A DNA stretch of 64,000 nt from the NCBI GenBank assembly GCA_029433155.1, contig JAQYTT010000001.1:496001-560000 (forward strand). Reading direction: 5' to 3'. The notes beneath the pieces were generated by a model, which was not told where the DNA came from, did no database searches, and saw nothing but the letters and a program-made list of their open reading frames with translations. How positions within the stretch are numbered: position 1 is the stretch's first letter; every line of letters begins with the position of its first letter. Source of the stretch: Lactobacillaceae bacterium L1_55_11 (lineage in GTDB: Bacteria; Bacillota; Bacilli; Lactobacillales; Lactobacillaceae). Shown here piece after piece: positions 42,632 to 54,301 of the stretch. The translations under genes were made by a program, and so were the position numbers.

Positions 42632-44296
42632 TTAGAACAGGCCGGTAATATTACCCTTTTCATCAATGTCAATGTCAAGCGCAGCCGGATGCTTTGGCAG
42701 ACCAGGCATGGTCAAAATTGAACCAGTTAGGGCCACCAAGAAACCAGCGCCCAACTTAGGCACGAACTCACGAATATGGATATCAAAGTCACGCGGTGCG
42801 CCCAAGAGCTTGGGATTATCAGAAAGCGAATACTGGGTCTTAGCCATGATAATTGGCAGCTTGTCCCAACCGCGCTTAGCAAATTCAGCCAACTGCTTCT
42901 TCGCCTTGTCAGCCAGGACAACGCCGTGACCACCATAAATCTGGGTCACAATCTTTTCCAGCTTGGTTAGGGCCGAATCATCGGGCTGGTAAAGTGGCTG
43001 AAAATCGCTACTCTCCTGAGTGGCAGCGACCGCGGCCTGGGCTAACTCGGTAGCACCCGCGCCGCCCTTGGCCCAAACGTCAGCCAGGTAGGCCTGGGCG
43101 CCCTGTTCGGCTACATAGCGTTTAACTAGATCAAGTTCGGCCTCAGTATCGGCCGTAAAGCGGTTAATGGCGACTAAGACCGGTACACCGTAGCGTTGCA
43201 TGGCCGCAATGTTTTGACCTAGGTTAGCCAGGCCGGTTTGCAGGGCTTCCAAGTTCTCCTGGTTAAGGTCGGCCAAGGCCACTCCACCGTGGTGCTTCAG
43301 GGCCCGAACAGTAGCGACGACGACCACGGCATCCGGGTGCTTACCCAGTTTAGGGACCTTGACGTCCATGAACTTTTCACCACCCAAATCAGCACCAAAA
43401 CCAGCTTCAGTGACCACGTAATCAGCTAACTTTAGGGCCGTCTTAGTAGCCAGAACCGAGTTCGTCCCCTGGGCAATGTTAGCAAAGGGACCACCGTGGA
43501 TAATGGCCGGCGTGTGGGCCAAGGTCTGAACCAGGTTAGGCTTAATGGCATCTTTTAGGAGCACGGTCAGCGCGCCTGCTACTCCTAGGTCAGCGACGGT
43601 TACCGGTTCCTTGTCATAGGTGTACGCGACCACAATCTGGTTAATGCGCCGCTTTAGGTCCATCAAATCAGTCGACAGGGTCAAGATGGCCATTAACTCA
43701 GAGGCCACCGTAATATCAAAGCCGTCTTCCCGGGGCACACCAGAGGTTGGACCACCCAGACCAATCGTAACGTGGCGCAGAGCCCGGTCGTTAATATCGA
43801 CGACCCGCTTCCAGAGAACCCGACGGGGATCAATATTTAAGGGATTATCCTGGTAGATACTATTATCAACCAAGGCAGCCAGAGTATCGTGGGCACTGGT
43901 CAGGGCATGAAAATCGCCGGTGAAGTGCAGGTTAATGTCGGCCATCGGTACAACCTGGGCATAACCACCACCGGTAGCACCACCCTTTAAGCCCATCACT
44001 GGACCCAGGGAAGGCTCCCGGAGGGCAATCATGGTCTTTTGACCGATTTGGTTAAGACCATCGGCTAAACCAACGGTAACGGTCGACTTCCCTTCTCCAG
44101 CTGGGGTCGGGTTAATCGAGGTCACCAAAATTAACTTACCCAGGTCATTTCGATCATTTAACTGGGCATCCAGGTTAATCTTAGCCTTATCATAACCAAT
44201 CGGCTCAATTTCATCGGCTGCTAAGCCAGCCCGCTCAGCAATTTTACTGATGGGCTCAATCTGGGCTTCCTGTGCAATTTCAATGTCGGTTTTCAT
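42632..44296 (-). CDS. fhs: formate-tetrahydrofolate ligase
   Basis: A 554-residue enzyme making 10-formyl-tetrahydrofolate from formate, THF and ATP. The P-loop [15 protein letters not shown] is at about 68-82, [23 protein letters not shown] follows, and the FTHFS core is full length. It begins 32 nt after purD with no terminator between. It is therefore probably the last gene of the purine operon, supplying the formyl donor for PurN and PurH. GAGGAG precedes the ATG. Confidence 0.95.
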   Translation of the reverse strand: MKTDIEIAQEAQIEPISKIAERAGLAADEIEPIGYDKAKINLDAQLNDRNDLGKLILVTSINPTPAGEGKSTVTVGLADGLNQIGQKTMIALREPSLGPVMGLKGGATGGGYAQVVPMADINLHFTGDFHALTSAHDTLAALVDNSIYQDNPLNIDPRRVLWKRVVDINDRALRHVTIGLGGPTSGVPREDGFDITVASELMAILTLSTDLMDLKRRINQIVVAYTYDKEPVTVADLGVAGALTVLLKDAIKPNLVQTLAHTPAIIHGGPFANIAQGTNSVLATKTALKLADYVVTEAGFGADLGGEKFMDVKVPKLGKHPDAVVVVATVRALKHHGGVALADLNQENLEALQTGLANLGQNIAAMQRYGVPVLVAINRFTADTEAELDLVKRYVAEQGAQAYLADVWAKGGAGATELAQAAVAATQESSDFQPLYQPDDSALTKLEKIVTQIYGGHGVVLADKAKKQLAEFAKRGWDKLPIIMAKTQYSLSDNPKLLGAPRDFDIHIREFVPKLGAGFLVALTGSILTMPGLPKHPAALDIDIDEKGNITGLF

Positions 44297-44328
44297 GTGC
44301 GCTCCTCACCTAATCCCCTACTATTTTT

Positions 44329-45588
44329 TTATTCTGCCAAATCCTGGGCCCAGTGGCCAATATCATGCCGGTAGACCAGATCCAAGTTCGCCTGGTCTAA
44401 GACCTGGTAAACCTTTTCCTGGGCCAGGAGGGTATCGGCTTCATGGGCAATGACCGTGGCCACTCGTCCGCCACTGGCCACTAAGTGACCATCTTCAGCC
44501 TTAACACTGGCATAATCAACCGCCAAACCAGGCAAGTCGGCCGGACTGGGCACCACTGCACCTGGTTGGGGGGCTTCCGGATAACCCGGCGATGCCAGGA
44601 CAACGCCAAGATAAACCTGTCCCTTTTGCCAGTCAACCTGGGGTTGTTCACCAGCCAGCAAGTCGACAATCACCTGATAAAAATCACTGTTTAACTGGGG
44701 CAAAACGACCTGGGCCTCAGGGTCACCAAAGCGAACATTAAACTCAATTACCTTGGGACCAGCATCAGTAAGCATGACCCCAGTATAAAGAACGCCAGTA
44801 AAGGGCAGCCCCCGGTCAGCCATGGCGGCGAGCAAAGGTTCTACCAGCTGACTAATGGCCTGCTGGGCATCCTTTTCCGGTAACCAGGATAAGGGACTAT
44901 AGGCCCCCATCCCCCCAGTATTCGGACCACGGTCATGGTCGAAACGGCGCTTGTGATCTTGGGCCATCGGTGCGTGAACTACCCGACCATCCTTACCAAC
45001 CAAGGAGAAAATCGAAAATTCTACGCCGGACAGGAATTCCTCCATCACCAACTTGGCCTCGGGGTCACGTTGGTAAAGGTCGGCCAAATAACGTTGGGCA
45101 CTATCTAAATCTTGGATAATGGTCACGCCCTTACCCAGGGCGAGCCCATCCAATTTAAAGACCACTGGTAGGTCAAATTTTTCAAGAGCTCGCTCAGCTG
45201 CCACCAGGCTGGTCACCGTAATGGCCCGGGCGGTTGGAATCTGGTTAGCGGTGAGGACCTCCTTGGCAAAGGTCTTGGACCCCTCCAACTGGGCCTGCTG
45301 GGCGCGGGGACCAAAAATTTTTAATCCGCGGGCCTCAAATTCATCAACAATTCCTAAAATCAGAGGATCTTCATTACCAACAAAGGTTAAATCAACCCCC
45401 TGCTCTTCCGCTGCTTGGGCTAGGCCCTGCAGGTCATTGGCCTTAATCGGCAACCGGGAAAGACCGGCATCTTGCATGCCATCATTACCTGGGGCCACCA
45501 AGACCTGGTCAACTTGGGGACTTTTTAAGAAAGCTTTTGCCAGCGCGTGCTCGCGGGCGCCTGATCCGACTACTAGTACCTTAGCCAT
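44329..45588 (-). CDS. purD: phosphoribosylamine-glycine ligase (GAR synthetase)
   Basis: A 419-residue ATP-grasp enzyme, step 2 of purine synthesis. N-terminal VLVVGSGAREHALA, ATP-binding VVFKLDGLALGKGV, and FNVRFGDPEAQVVLP are canonical. It is 22 nt downstream of purH and upstream of fhs in the pur operon. Confidence 0.95.
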   Translation of the reverse strand: MAKVLVVGSGAREHALAKAFLKSPQVDQVLVAPGNDGMQDAGLSRLPIKANDLQGLAQAAEEQGVDLTFVGNEDPLILGIVDEFEARGLKIFGPRAQQAQLEGSKTFAKEVLTANQIPTARAITVTSLVAAERALEKFDLPVVFKLDGLALGKGVTIIQDLDSAQRYLADLYQRDPEAKLVMEEFLSGVEFSIFSLVGKDGRVVHAPMAQDHKRRFDHDRGPNTGGMGAYSPLSWLPEKDAQQAISQLVEPLLAAMADRGLPFTGVLYTGVMLTDAGPKVIEFNVRFGDPEAQVVLPQLNSDFYQVIVDLLAGEQPQVDWQKGQVYLGVVLASPGYPEAPQPGAVVPSPADLPGLAVDYASVKAEDGHLVASGGRVATVIAHEADTLLAQEKVYQVLDQANLDLVYRHDIGHWAQDLAE

Positions 45589-45610
45589 CCTATCTTCCTC
45601 TTAATGCTTA

Positions 45611-47137
45611 TTAATGCTTGAAGTGACGCCGACCGGAAAATACCAGGGCAACACCAAGTTCGTTGGCCTTGTCAATGGAATCCTGGTCCTTGATAGAGCC
45701 ACCGGGTTCTACAATTGCCTTAATGCCGTGCTCAGCCGCATAAGCCACCGAGTCATCCATGGGGAAGAAGGCATCTGAAGCCAGCACCGCCTGGTCAAAG
45801 CCCGGCTTATCCTGGGCCTTAGTCACGGCCATCTTCACTGAATCAATCCGGTTAGGCTGGCCAGCACCAACTCCGAGGGTCTGACCAGCGCGGGCAACCA
45901 CGATGGCGTTGGACTTGACGTGCTTGACTGCCTTTTGGGCAAAGACCATCGCCTCTAACTGCTCTTCAGTAGGCTGCACCTTAGAAACCACCTTAAAGTC
46001 GGTCGCATTTTCACTGAGCAAGTCCCGGTCCTGGGCCACTAGACCACCCAGAACACTGGTGACATCCAAACGGTTAGGAATATCAGTGGTAAACGGCAGC
46101 GTCAGCAGGCGCAGGTTTTTCTTCTTGGCCAAAACTTCGTAAGCCTCAGGGGTGAAGCTAGGTGCAATGATGATTTCCAAGAAGATGGCGTGCATCTTTT
46201 CCGCCGTAGCCAAATCAACTTCCCGGTTCAGGGCCACAATCCCACCAAAGATGGAAATATCATCGGCGGCAAAAGCTTGATCCCAGGCCGCTTCAATCGT
46301 CTTACCCTGGCCGATACCGGCTGGGTTCATGTGCTTAACCGTTACAACCGTTGTATCTGGATATTCAGCAATAATCCGCAGGGCTGCATCGGCATCACGG
46401 ATGTTGTTATAACTGAGCTGCTTACCATGCAAGATTTTAGCGCTCAATACTGAGTAATCCTCTGGCAGGGCTGATTGATAAACCGCAGCCTGCTGGTCAG
46501 GGTTTTCACCATAACGCATGTCAGCCACCTTATCGGTGGCCAGAGTCAGCTCATCTGGGAATTCCTGGTCAGTCAGGTAATCAGCAATCATGGCATCGTA
46601 GGCCGCCGTGTGCTGGAAAACCTTGGTGGCCAAGTTACGCCGGAAGGCCAGGTCAGCATCATCACTTTGCAGGTGGTTAATCACCTCGGCATAGTCCTTA
46701 GGATCAACGACAGGCAAGACCGCCGCAAAATTCTTGGCCGCTGAACGCAGCATGGAAGGACCACCGATATCAATGTTTTCAATCGCTTGCTCGTCAGTTA
46801 CATCTGGCTTTTGAATTGTTTCCTTGAAGGGGTACAAGTTCACGACCACCATATCGATTGGCGTGATGTTATGTTCCTTAAGGGTCGCCATGTGCTCAGG
46901 AATATCACGCCGAGCTAAGAGGGCGCCGTGCACACGGGGGTGGAGGGTCTTAACCCGACCATCGAGCATTTCTGGAAATTCAGTTACTGACTCAATGCCA
47001 ATCACCGGCAGGCCAGCTTCTTCCAGCACTTTATGGGTACCACCAGTGGAAACCAACTCAAAACCCAGGTCAACTAGTTGCTGGGCAAACGGCACCAAAT
47101 CGGTCTTATCGGAAACACTAAGCAAAGCGCGCTTCAT
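45611..47137 (-). CDS. purH: bifunctional AICAR transformylase/IMP cyclohydrolase
   Basis: A 508-residue enzyme for the last two steps to IMP. The N-terminal MGS-like cyclohydrolase domain has [15 protein letters not shown] and [14 protein letters not shown]. The C-terminal transformylase has [11 protein letters not shown] and [19 protein letters not shown] with the final FSGRRHFKH. Its ATG overlaps the purN stop (ATGA). It uses 10-formyl-THF, the product of Fhs. Confidence 0.96.
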   Translation of the reverse strand: MKRALLSVSDKTDLVPFAQQLVDLGFELVSTGGTHKVLEEAGLPVIGIESVTEFPEMLDGRVKTLHPRVHGALLARRDIPEHMATLKEHNITPIDMVVVNLYPFKETIQKPDVTDEQAIENIDIGGPSMLRSAAKNFAAVLPVVDPKDYAEVINHLQSDDADLAFRRNLATKVFQHTAAYDAMIADYLTDQEFPDELTLATDKVADMRYGENPDQQAAVYQSALPEDYSVLSAKILHGKQLSYNNIRDADAALRIIAEYPDTTVVTVKHMNPAGIGQGKTIEAAWDQAFAADDISIFGGIVALNREVDLATAEKMHAIFLEIIIAPSFTPEAYEVLAKKKNLRLLTLPFTTDIPNRLDVTSVLGGLVAQDRDLLSENATDFKVVSKVQPTEEQLEAMVFAQKAVKHVKSNAIVVARAGQTLGVGAGQPNRIDSVKMAVTKAQDKPGFDQAVLASDAFFPMDDSVAYAAEHGIKAIVEPGGSIKDQDSIDKANELGVALVFSGRRHFKH

Positions 47138-47736
47138 GAATGTAATTCTCCCTTTTCTAATAGCTGGGCCAAGACTGCTGGATACAGCCGGTGCTCGACC
47201 TCATGAATTCTTTCAGTTAAATCGGCCAAGGAATCATCGGGATTTCTTGGCACTTCTGCCTGGGCAATCACCGGCCCAGTATCAATCCCGTCATCGATGT
47301 AGTGGACGGTAACCCCGGTCACTGGCACCCCGGCCCCATAGGCGTCTTCGATACTGTGACGTCCTGGAAACTTCGGCAAGAGGGCTGGATGGAGGTTAAT
47401 AATCCGCTTGGGAAAGGCCGCTAACAAGGTGGGGGTGATAATCCGCATGTAGCCGGCCAGGAGAATGGCATCAACCTGGTGAGCTTTTAGCTCAGCCACG
47501 ATGGCTTCTTCGGCGGCTGACTTACTTGGGTAATCCCGGTAGGCCACCTTGAAGACTGGAATATCCCATTTCTTAGCCCGTTCGATTACCGGCGCATCAG
47601 CATGGTCAACGACTACCAAGACAATTTTGGCGGGCAGGTGCTGGTCAACAATCGCCTCCTGGAGGGCTGAAAAATTAGTCCCAGTTCCCGAGGCAAAGAC
47701 AGCCAGGCGGACTTTTTTTTCACTTAAACTGGCCAT
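47134..47736 (-). CDS. purN: phosphoribosylglycinamide formyltransferase
   Basis: A 200-residue folate-dependent GAR transformylase. GTGTNFSAL near the start, the catalytic segment [26 protein letters not shown] with Asn-His, and [13 protein letters not shown] with Asp are visible. It overlaps purM by 13 nt and purH by 4 nt. Confidence 0.95.
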   Translation of the reverse strand: MASLSEKKVRLAVFASGTGTNFSALQEAIVDQHLPAKIVLVVVDHADAPVIERAKKWDIPVFKVAYRDYPSKSAAEEAIVAELKAHQVDAILLAGYMRIITPTLLAAFPKRIINLHPALLPKFPGRHSIEDAYGAGVPVTGVTVHYIDDGIDTGPVIAQAEVPRNPDDSLADLTERIHEVEHRLYPAVLAQLLEKGELHS

Positions 47737-48779
47737 GGTGCCTCCCCTTCAAAGACAACTGCTGCTTGGTCAGGCTGGCCAGGAATAATCCGACCCACCT
47801 GGTAGGCAGGTTGTTGATTATCGGCCAAACTCTGCATCACCTGCTCGACCTGCTCAGGTCGGACAGCTAAGACCATGCCCAAACCATTGTTAAAGGTTAA
47901 GAGCATGTCAGCCAGTGACAGATCACCAGCAGCTTGCAACTGATTAAAGATTGGCAAAATTGGCCAAGAACCCCAGTTCAGCTGGGCGCTAACCCCTTCC
48001 GGCAATGCCCGTGGTAGGTTTTCCACCAGGCCACCACCGGTAATGTGGGCCGCTGACTTAACTAAGCCCTGCTCAACCAGTGGCCAAACCGCCTTGGTGT
48101 AGAGCTTAGTTGGCGTTAACAAGGCATCTTGAGTGGCCTGATCCAACTTGTTAAAGCCGGTGGCATCATCCTTAATGCCCAGCACGTGGCGCACTAGGGA
48201 GTAACCATTAGAGTGGATACCTGATGAAGGCAGTCCAATGAGGACATCCCCCACGGCTACGTCCTTAGCATGGAGCAATTGACTGGCATCAGCCACCCCA
48301 ACCGCAAAGGCCGCTAGGTCATAGTGGTGGGGCTGGTAAAGACCGGGTAATTCAGCACTTTCGCCACCAATTAAGGCAATCTGAGCTTCCTTGGCAGCTT
48401 TGGCAATCCCGGTCACAATCTCAGCCGCAACCGCTGGCCGCATCTTATCAACAGCCAGATAGTCCAGCATAAAGGCGGGCTTAGCCCCCTGGGCCAAAAT
48501 GTCGTTAACCACCATGCCGACCAAATCCTGGCCAATTGTGTCGTGGCGGTTAGCGGCAATGGCTAGGAGTAGCTTCGTCCCCACGCCATCAGCCCCACTA
48601 ATTAGGACCGGTTCTTTTAGGTTAGGGTCAAGGGCATAGGCTGCACCAAAACCACCAATCCCACCCAAAACATTGGGCGTGTAGGTGTCTTTAACCGCAC
48701 TTGACATCATTTCAACGGCTTTATTACCCGCCTCAATGTCAACACCGGCCGCTTCGTAGGCCTTGGGCTCGTCTGCCAT
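47724..48779 (-). CDS. purM: AIR synthetase (FGAM cyclo-ligase)
   Basis: A 351-residue PurM-fold enzyme, step 5. It contains YEAAGVDIEAGNKAVE, LGGIGGFGAAY, ISGADGVGTKLLLA, GESAELPGLYQ and HITGGGLVENLPR. The start shares one base with the purF stop (TAATG). Confidence 0.95.
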   Translation of the reverse strand: MADEPKAYEAAGVDIEAGNKAVEMMSSAVKDTYTPNVLGGIGGFGAAYALDPNLKEPVLISGADGVGTKLLLAIAANRHDTIGQDLVGMVVNDILAQGAKPAFMLDYLAVDKMRPAVAAEIVTGIAKAAKEAQIALIGGESAELPGLYQPHHYDLAAFAVGVADASQLLHAKDVAVGDVLIGLPSSGIHSNGYSLVRHVLGIKDDATGFNKLDQATQDALLTPTKLYTKAVWPLVEQGLVKSAAHITGGGLVENLPRALPEGVSAQLNWGSWPILPIFNQLQAAGDLSLADMLLTFNNGLGMVLAVRPEQVEQVMQSLADNQQPAYQVGRIIPGQPDQAAVVFEGEAPWPV

Positions 48780-50323
48780 TAATTTACTCCTTCTGCCAGT
48801 TGCTCTTCCTGCTTAACCAGCATTTCATCCTGGTAGAAACTCGTTGGTTCAGGGGCAAAGGTCACTTCCCCAGCACGATAGGCATCGGCCAGTTCGGGAC
48901 TGTAGTCATAAATTGGACTTGGATAATGCCCATCAAAGTAGGCGGTCGTCAAACCGGTCCGATCGTCTGGCATCTTCAGGTTAATAGCCTCCACCAGACC
49001 GTCGGTACTGAGAAAGGCCAGGGAGTCGGCCTCAATCAGACGAGTCATTTCAGGTAAGGTATGGTTAGCCCCCATCAACTCTTCCCGGGTTTGAACATCG
49101 ATTCCATAAAAGGCTGGGTACTTGAAGATTGGACTTGCAATCCGCACGTGGACTGACTTAGCGCCAGCCTCTTTTAGCATCCGCACGATGTACATGGAAG
49201 TCGTACCACGTACCAGCGAATCATCGACTAGGACCACATTCTTGTCCTTAACCACTGACTCAACGGCACTGAGCTTCATCCGCACAGCGCGTTCGCGCTT
49301 TTCCTGGCTGGCCTCGATAAAGGTCCGGGCAATGTACTGGTTTTTAACCAGACCCATTTCATTGGGCAGACCAGCTGCTTCAGCGTAACCACTCGCCGCA
49401 CTCAGACTAGAATTTGGCACACCGACCACGATGTCAGCGTTTAGAACCGGCTGCTCCTTGGCTAGGTTAGCACCCATCTTCTTACGAGCCTGGTGAACAT
49501 TGACACCATAGATGTCAGAATCTGGCCGGGCGAAGTAAACATATTCCATGACATCAATATTGACATCGGTCTTGTCCGTGTAATGGCTAATTGATAAGCC
49601 ATCATCGTTAATCTTAATCAATTCACCGGGCTGTACGTCCCGGATAAACTTGGCCCCCACCACGTGGAGGGCCGCTGTTTCTGAGGTCACCACGTAGCTA
49701 CCATTTGGCATCTGCCCCAAAACAAAGGGACGGAAGGCATGGGGATCTAACATGGCATAAAGCGCATTAGGCGTCATCAACAAGAAGGCGAAGCCACCCC
49801 GCAGCTGGTTCAAGGCTTCCTTCAACTTACCCTCGAAGGTCTCAGCATGTGAGCGCCGGATTAGATGCAAGATAATCTCTGAATCTGATGAAGACTGGAA
49901 AATTGCTCCCTGCTCCTCAAGCTCATTACGCAGAGTCAAGGCGTTGGTCAAATTTCCATTGTGGGCTAAGGCCAACTGCATATCGTGAAAATTAGCCATC
50001 AAGGGCTGAATATTTTCAATCCCGTGCGAGCCAGAAGTGGCATAACGTACGTGACCAATGGCAGCGTCACCCTTGAGGTGCTCTAGCTTAGTTGGATCGC
50101 GGAAGACGTCGGCTACTAAGCCAAGTCCGCGCTCCTGCCAGAGGTGCCCCTCGTTATTAGCAACGATACCGGCCCCTTCTTGACCACGGTGCTGAAGGGC
50201 ATGAAGGCCATAATAGGTCAACCCAGCCGCATCTTCACGGCCCCAAATACCAAAGATGCCACATTCCTCATTCAAAGAAGAAACGTTTTCATCCATTAAA
50301 TCTGTCTGCATATTCGTATTCAT
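48779..50323 (-). CDS. purF: amidophosphoribosyltransferase
   Basis: A 514-residue committing enzyme of purine synthesis. After a short propeptide of about 20 residues comes the N-terminal nucleophile Cys21 (EECGIFGIWG) of the glutaminase domain. The phosphoribosyltransferase PRPP loop is VVLVDDSLVRGTTS. No Fe-S cysteine cluster like that of B. subtilis is obvious in the C-terminus. TAGGAG lies 10 nt before the ATG. Confidence 0.95.
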   Translation of the reverse strand: MNTNMQTDLMDENVSSLNEECGIFGIWGREDAAGLTYYGLHALQHRGQEGAGIVANNEGHLWQERGLGLVADVFRDPTKLEHLKGDAAIGHVRYATSGSHGIENIQPLMANFHDMQLALAHNGNLTNALTLRNELEEQGAIFQSSSDSEIILHLIRRSHAETFEGKLKEALNQLRGGFAFLLMTPNALYAMLDPHAFRPFVLGQMPNGSYVVTSETAALHVVGAKFIRDVQPGELIKINDDGLSISHYTDKTDVNIDVMEYVYFARPDSDIYGVNVHQARKKMGANLAKEQPVLNADIVVGVPNSSLSAASGYAEAAGLPNEMGLVKNQYIARTFIEASQEKRERAVRMKLSAVESVVKDKNVVLVDDSLVRGTTSMYIVRMLKEAGAKSVHVRIASPIFKYPAFYGIDVQTREELMGANHTLPEMTRLIEADSLAFLSTDGLVEAINLKMPDDRTGLTTAYFDGHYPSPIYDYSPELADAYRAGEVTFAPEPTSFYQDEMLVKQEEQLAEGVN

Positions 50324-50336
50324 GATTATTATGCTC

Positions 50337-52580
50337 CTACTCTGCCATTAGCTTAGGAATTGCCGTTTGATAAATCTGCTTAGCTTCCGCCGTGCTAAGG
50401 GCAATTTGACCGTCTTGGGCCAAAATTTTTAGTTCAGGTTCCTGAGTCACTTCGCCCAAAGCCGTGACCGGCACATTGGCAGCTTCGACGAACTGGTCAA
50501 AGGCATCAACTTGGTCAGGATGAACGCTGAGAACAAAGCGGCCAGAAGTTTCTGAGAATAACTGGGCCATTGGCGCCTTGATGCCAACCTTAATTCCTAA
50601 ATCATTAGGAAAGGCGCTCTCGGCTAAGGCCACGCCCAGGCCACCCTCACTCAAATCGTGGGCACTGGCCACTAAGCCGGCCTGGATAGCTTTTAGGACA
50701 AACTTCTGATTCGCAACTTCGGCTAAGGCATCGAAATCAAAAAGACGGCCCGACACCTTACCAGTTTGCATTTTTTGAATTTCACTACCGTTAAAGCTGT
50801 CTTCGGTCTTACCAACCAAATAAAGGCGGTCACCGGGCTGCTTAAAGTCAAAACGGGTAATATTTTGGTTATCTTCAATCAGACCTACCATGCCCACCAT
50901 GGCGGTTGGTTCGATGGCCTGGTTATCAGTTTCATTGTATAAACTGACATTCCCAGAAATTACGGGCGTGTTAAGCTCCTTGGCCATGCTAGTCATGCCT
51001 TCAACGGCCTGGTGCAACTCGTAATAAACCTGGGGGTTGTCCGGTGAACCAAAGTTCAGGCAATCAGTCATGCCAATTGGTAGGCCACCAGTCGCCACGA
51101 TGTTCCGTGAAGCTTCGGCCACGGCCATCTGGGCTCCCACATAGGGGTCCAAGTAAAGATAGTGGGCGTTGACATCGGTGGTCATCGACAGGGCCTTTTT
51201 CGTTCCCCGAATCCGGGTAACGCCGGCATCACCACCCGGCTTAATGACTGTGTCAGCGCGAACCTGGGTGTCAAAGTGCCGGAACAGGCTGGCCTTTGAG
51301 GCAATCGTTGGCTGCGCCAGGAGTTCCTTTAACACCTTAGTACCGTCTTCAACTACCGGCTGGTACTGGTTGGGATTGGCTCTCAGGATGCGCTCAGGCA
51401 TCTCCTGGTCCAACTTAGGCTCAGGCGCATGGGTCAAGAAATCGATATCAACGTCGGTCACCGTTTCACCGTGATAGTCCAAACGGTAGCGGCCATCATC
51501 GGTCACCTGACCAACGGCTACGGCATCCAGGCCAGCCTGCTTAAAGAGGTCGATAACTGGCTGTTCTTCACCCTTTTTCACAACCAGGAGCATCCGCTCC
51601 TGTGATTCTGACAGCATCAGTTCATAAGGGGTCAGGTTCGCTTCACGTTGGGGAACCTGGTCTAAGTCCAAGCGGATACCAGTCCCAGCCTTAGAAGCCA
51701 TTTCAGAACTCGAAGACAGGAGACCAGCGGCACCCATGTCTTGGATACCAATGATACTGCTGCCGTACTTCTTGATGGCTTCAATGGTGGCATCCATAAC
51801 CAGCTTTTCCAGGAAGGGATCACCCACCTGTACGGCTGAACGGTCCGCTGCCTCTTCAGTCGAGAATTCAGCACTGGCAAAACTGGCCCCGTTGATACCA
51901 TCTCGGCCAGTCTTAGCACCAACGTAAATAATGGTGTTCCCACTACCCTTGGCCTGACCAACCTGCATGGCATCTTGGTCAACTAAGCCAACTGACATGA
52001 CGTTTACTAGTGGATTCCCGGCATAACTATCGTCAAAGGCAATCTCGCCACCGAGGTTAGGAATGCCAATCGCATTACCATAACCGGCAATCCCAGCGAT
52101 GACCCCATCCAGGATTTGGCGGGTCTTTGGGTTGTCTAATTCACCAAAACGAAGAGAATCGAGCACGGCAATTGGCTGGGCACCCATGGAGAAGATATCG
52201 CGTAAGATACCACCAACACCGGTGGCTGCTCCTTCATAGGGTTCAACAAAGGAAGGATGGTTATGACTTTCAGCCTTGAAAACTACCGCCTGGCCATCGC
52301 CGATGTCTAAGATACCGGCTCCTTCACCAGGACCTTGAAGAACCCGGTCATTCCGGGACCAAAACTTGCGCAGGGCTGGCTTAGACTTTTTATAGGAACA
52401 GTGTTCCGACCACATGCCAGAAAAGATACCCGCCTCCGTATAATTGGGTAGGCGGCCCAGGTGCTTAACGATCAGGTCAAATTCATGATCGGTCAAACCC
52501 CAGTCTGCATAGATTTTTTCAGCAGCAATGGTTTCTGGACTGGGCTCATTGTCCATCGGATTACTTGCTTGGGTACTCAT
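50337..52580 (-). CDS. purL: FGAM synthase subunit II (small-type PurL)
   Basis: A 747-residue PurL of the type that works with separate PurS and Pur[64 protein letters not shown] and [17 protein letters not shown] are canonical. It carries out ATP-dependent amidation of FGAR. It lies directly between purQ and purF. Confidence 0.96.
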   Translation of the reverse strand: MSTQASNPMDNEPSPETIAAEKIYADWGLTDHEFDLIVKHLGRLPNYTEAGIFSGMWSEHCSYKKSKPALRKFWSRNDRVLQGPGEGAGILDIGDGQAVVFKAESHNHPSFVEPYEGAATGVGGILRDIFSMGAQPIAVLDSLRFGELDNPKTRQILDGVIAGIAGYGNAIGIPNLGGEIAFDDSYAGNPLVNVMSVGLVDQDAMQVGQAKGSGNTIIYVGAKTGRDGINGASFASAEFSTEEAADRSAVQVGDPFLEKLVMDATIEAIKKYGSSIIGIQDMGAAGLLSSSSEMASKAGTGIRLDLDQVPQREANLTPYELMLSESQERMLLVVKKGEEQPVIDLFKQAGLDAVAVGQVTDDGRYRLDYHGETVTDVDIDFLTHAPEPKLDQEMPERILRANPNQYQPVVEDGTKVLKELLAQPTIASKASLFRHFDTQVRADTVIKPGGDAGVTRIRGTKKALSMTTDVNAHYLYLDPYVGAQMAVAEASRNIVATGGLPIGMTDCLNFGSPDNPQVYYELHQAVEGMTSMAKELNTPVISGNVSLYNETDNQAIEPTAMVGMVGLIEDNQNITRFDFKQPGDRLYLVGKTEDSFNGSEIQKMQTGKVSGRLFDFDALAEVANQKFVLKAIQAGLVASAHDLSEGGLGVALAESAFPNDLGIKVGIKAPMAQLFSETSGRFVLSVHPDQVDAFDQFVEAANVPVTALGEVTQEPELKILAQDGQIALSTAEAKQIYQTAIPKLMAE

Positions 52581-52606
52581 CCAATTCTCCTTTAAAGCTA
52601 ACGGTT

Positions 52607-53275
52607 TTATACCTTTTGCTGGGTAGCAGCTAAGAGGCTTTCAAAAAAGCGACGGCCACTATCATTACCGGTTAGGGGATCAACGGCCCGCTCCGGATGA
52701 GGCATCATCCCAAAGACATTGCCAGCGGCATTCATGATGCCGGCGATTTGGTTCATGGAGCCGTTGACGTTGTCCTGGTAGCGGAAGACAATCTGGTGGT
52801 TGTTTTCTAACTCAGTCAGCGTCTCATCATCAGCAATATAATTTCCCTCACCGTGGGCAATTGGAATTTTGACAACATCCCCTTGGTTAAAGGCTTCCGA
52901 AAAACTCGTGTTGGCGTTATCAACCACTAGGTTGACCTCGTCACAGATAAAGCCTGGTTGCTCGTTAACAAGTAACTGTCCGGGCAGTAAACCAGCCTCA
53001 GTTAAAATCTGAAAGCCATTGCAAATGCCAATAACTAGTTGGCCATTTTCAGCCGCGGCCTTAACCGCATCCATGGCTGGTGAAAACTTAGCCACGGCGC
53101 CAGAGCGCAGGTAATCACCGTATGAAAATCCGCCTGGTAAAAAGATGGCATCATACTGTGATAGGTCCTGAGCCTGGTCATCTAAAAGGTCGACATCGAC
53201 ATCAAATGATTCCAGGGCGTAGTACATGTCCCGGTCACAGTTGGAACCGGGAAAGGTGATTACGGCTGCCTTCAT
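52607..53275 (-). CDS. purQ: FGAM synthase subunit I (glutaminase)
   Basis: A 222-residue class I glutamine amidotransferase with a Cys85-His193-Glu195 triad ([21 protein letters not shown]). [10 protein letters not shown] at the start is typical. It supplies ammonia to PurL. The start shares one base with the purS stop. Confidence 0.96.
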   Translation of the reverse strand: MKAAVITFPGSNCDRDMYYALESFDVDVDLLDDQAQDLSQYDAIFLPGGFSYGDYLRSGAVAKFSPAMDAVKAAAENGQLVIGICNGFQILTEAGLLPGQLLVNEQPGFICDEVNLVVDNANTSFSEAFNQGDVVKIPIAHGEGNYIADDETLTELENNHQIVFRYQDNVNGSMNQIAGIMNAAGNVFGMMPHPERAVDPLTGNDSGRRFFESLLAATQQKV

Positions 53276-53535
53276 TACGCATCTCCTTTAATTTCATCGA
53301 GATCATAGCGGTAAGTTTCAGTGTTGTGATTAATTAAGAGGGCTTCAACCAATGATTCCAGTTCATCAGCAACCGCTTGGCGGTTAGGCCCGTCCAACTT
53401 AATTTGGAAATATTTCCCCTGGGTCACTGATTCGATGCCCTGGTAATTCAGGCGCTCCAAGGCTGACTTAATCACGACCCCCTGAGGATCCAAGATTGAA
53501 GGTTTATAGGTTACATACACTTTGGCCAGATACAT
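53275..53535 (-). CDS. purS: FGAM synthase accessory subunit PurS
   Basis: An 86-residue PurS with the typical KVYVTYKPSILDPQGVVIKSALERLNY start and KYFQIKLDG core. It bridges PurQ and PurL. It is 13 nt after purC. Confidence 0.94.
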   Translation of the reverse strand: MYLAKVYVTYKPSILDPQGVVIKSALERLNYQGIESVTQGKYFQIKLDGPNRQAVADELESLVEALLINHNTETYRYDLDEIKGDA

Positions 53536-53548
53536 CCGGTGGGCTCCT

Positions 53549-54301
53549 TTACTTCACATGCTCGCGCAAACGGTTTAATACATCCTCATAGCCGACTCGC
53601 AGGTCCCCTTCTTTCTTACGGAAGACATCCTTATCAAGTGACTTACCAGTAGCCTGATCAACCAGGCGCATGGTATCGGGTGAAATCTCATCAGCCAGGA
53701 TAATCTGACCGTCCTTTAGCCGGCCAAATTCCAACTTAAAGTCAACCAGCGTAATCTTAACTTCATCAAACAGCTTCACCAGGGCATTATTAACCTGGTC
53801 CGCCATGGCAAATACCTGGTCTAACTCATCCTGGCTTGCAATCTTTAAGGACAGGGCCTGGGAGTTGTTCATAAAGGGGTCATCCAATGGGTCAGACTTG
53901 TAGTAAAGTTCCTGCACCCGTGGTGACAACTGCATCATTGGCTTGACGTCAAAGCGACTAACAAAGTGTCCCGCGCTATAGTTACGGGTCACCACTTCCA
54001 ACGGGATGATTTCCACTCGGCGAACCAGCTGGTCGGTTTCAGAGATTTCAGTCAGCCAGTGGTGGGCAATCCCCTGATGGCTGAGATAGGCAAAAATCAA
54101 ATCAGAGATAATGTTGTTGAAGTGACCTTTACCAGCAAAGTCTTCTTTGACCTTGCCGTTTAAAGCCGTGACCTGGTCCATGTAGTGGAGCCAGAGAATG
54201 TCGGGGTCGTTAGTTTCAAAGACCTGCTTAGCTTTACCTTCATAGGCCAAAGGTCCACGGGTAATCGTTTCACCGTTGTAGACAACCTGATTGTCACTCA
54301 T
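53549..54301 (-). CDS. purC: SAICAR synthetase
   Basis: A 250-residue enzyme adding aspartate to CAIR. YEGKAKQVFETNDPD, EVVTRNYSAGHFVSR, and LVDFKLEFGR with ADEISPDTMRL are conserved. The ATG overlaps the purK stop by 4 nt. Confidence 0.96.
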   Translation of the reverse strand: MSDNQVVYNGETITRGPLAYEGKAKQVFETNDPDILWLHYMDQVTALNGKVKEDFAGKGHFNNIISDLIFAYLSHQGIAHHWLTEISETDQLVRRVEIIPLEVVTRNYSAGHFVSRFDVKPMMQLSPRVQELYYKSDPLDDPFMNNSQALSLKIASQDELDQVFAMADQVNNALVKLFDEVKITLVDFKLEFGRLKDGQIILADEISPDTMRLVDQATGKSLDKDVFRKKEGDLRVGYEDVLNRLREHVK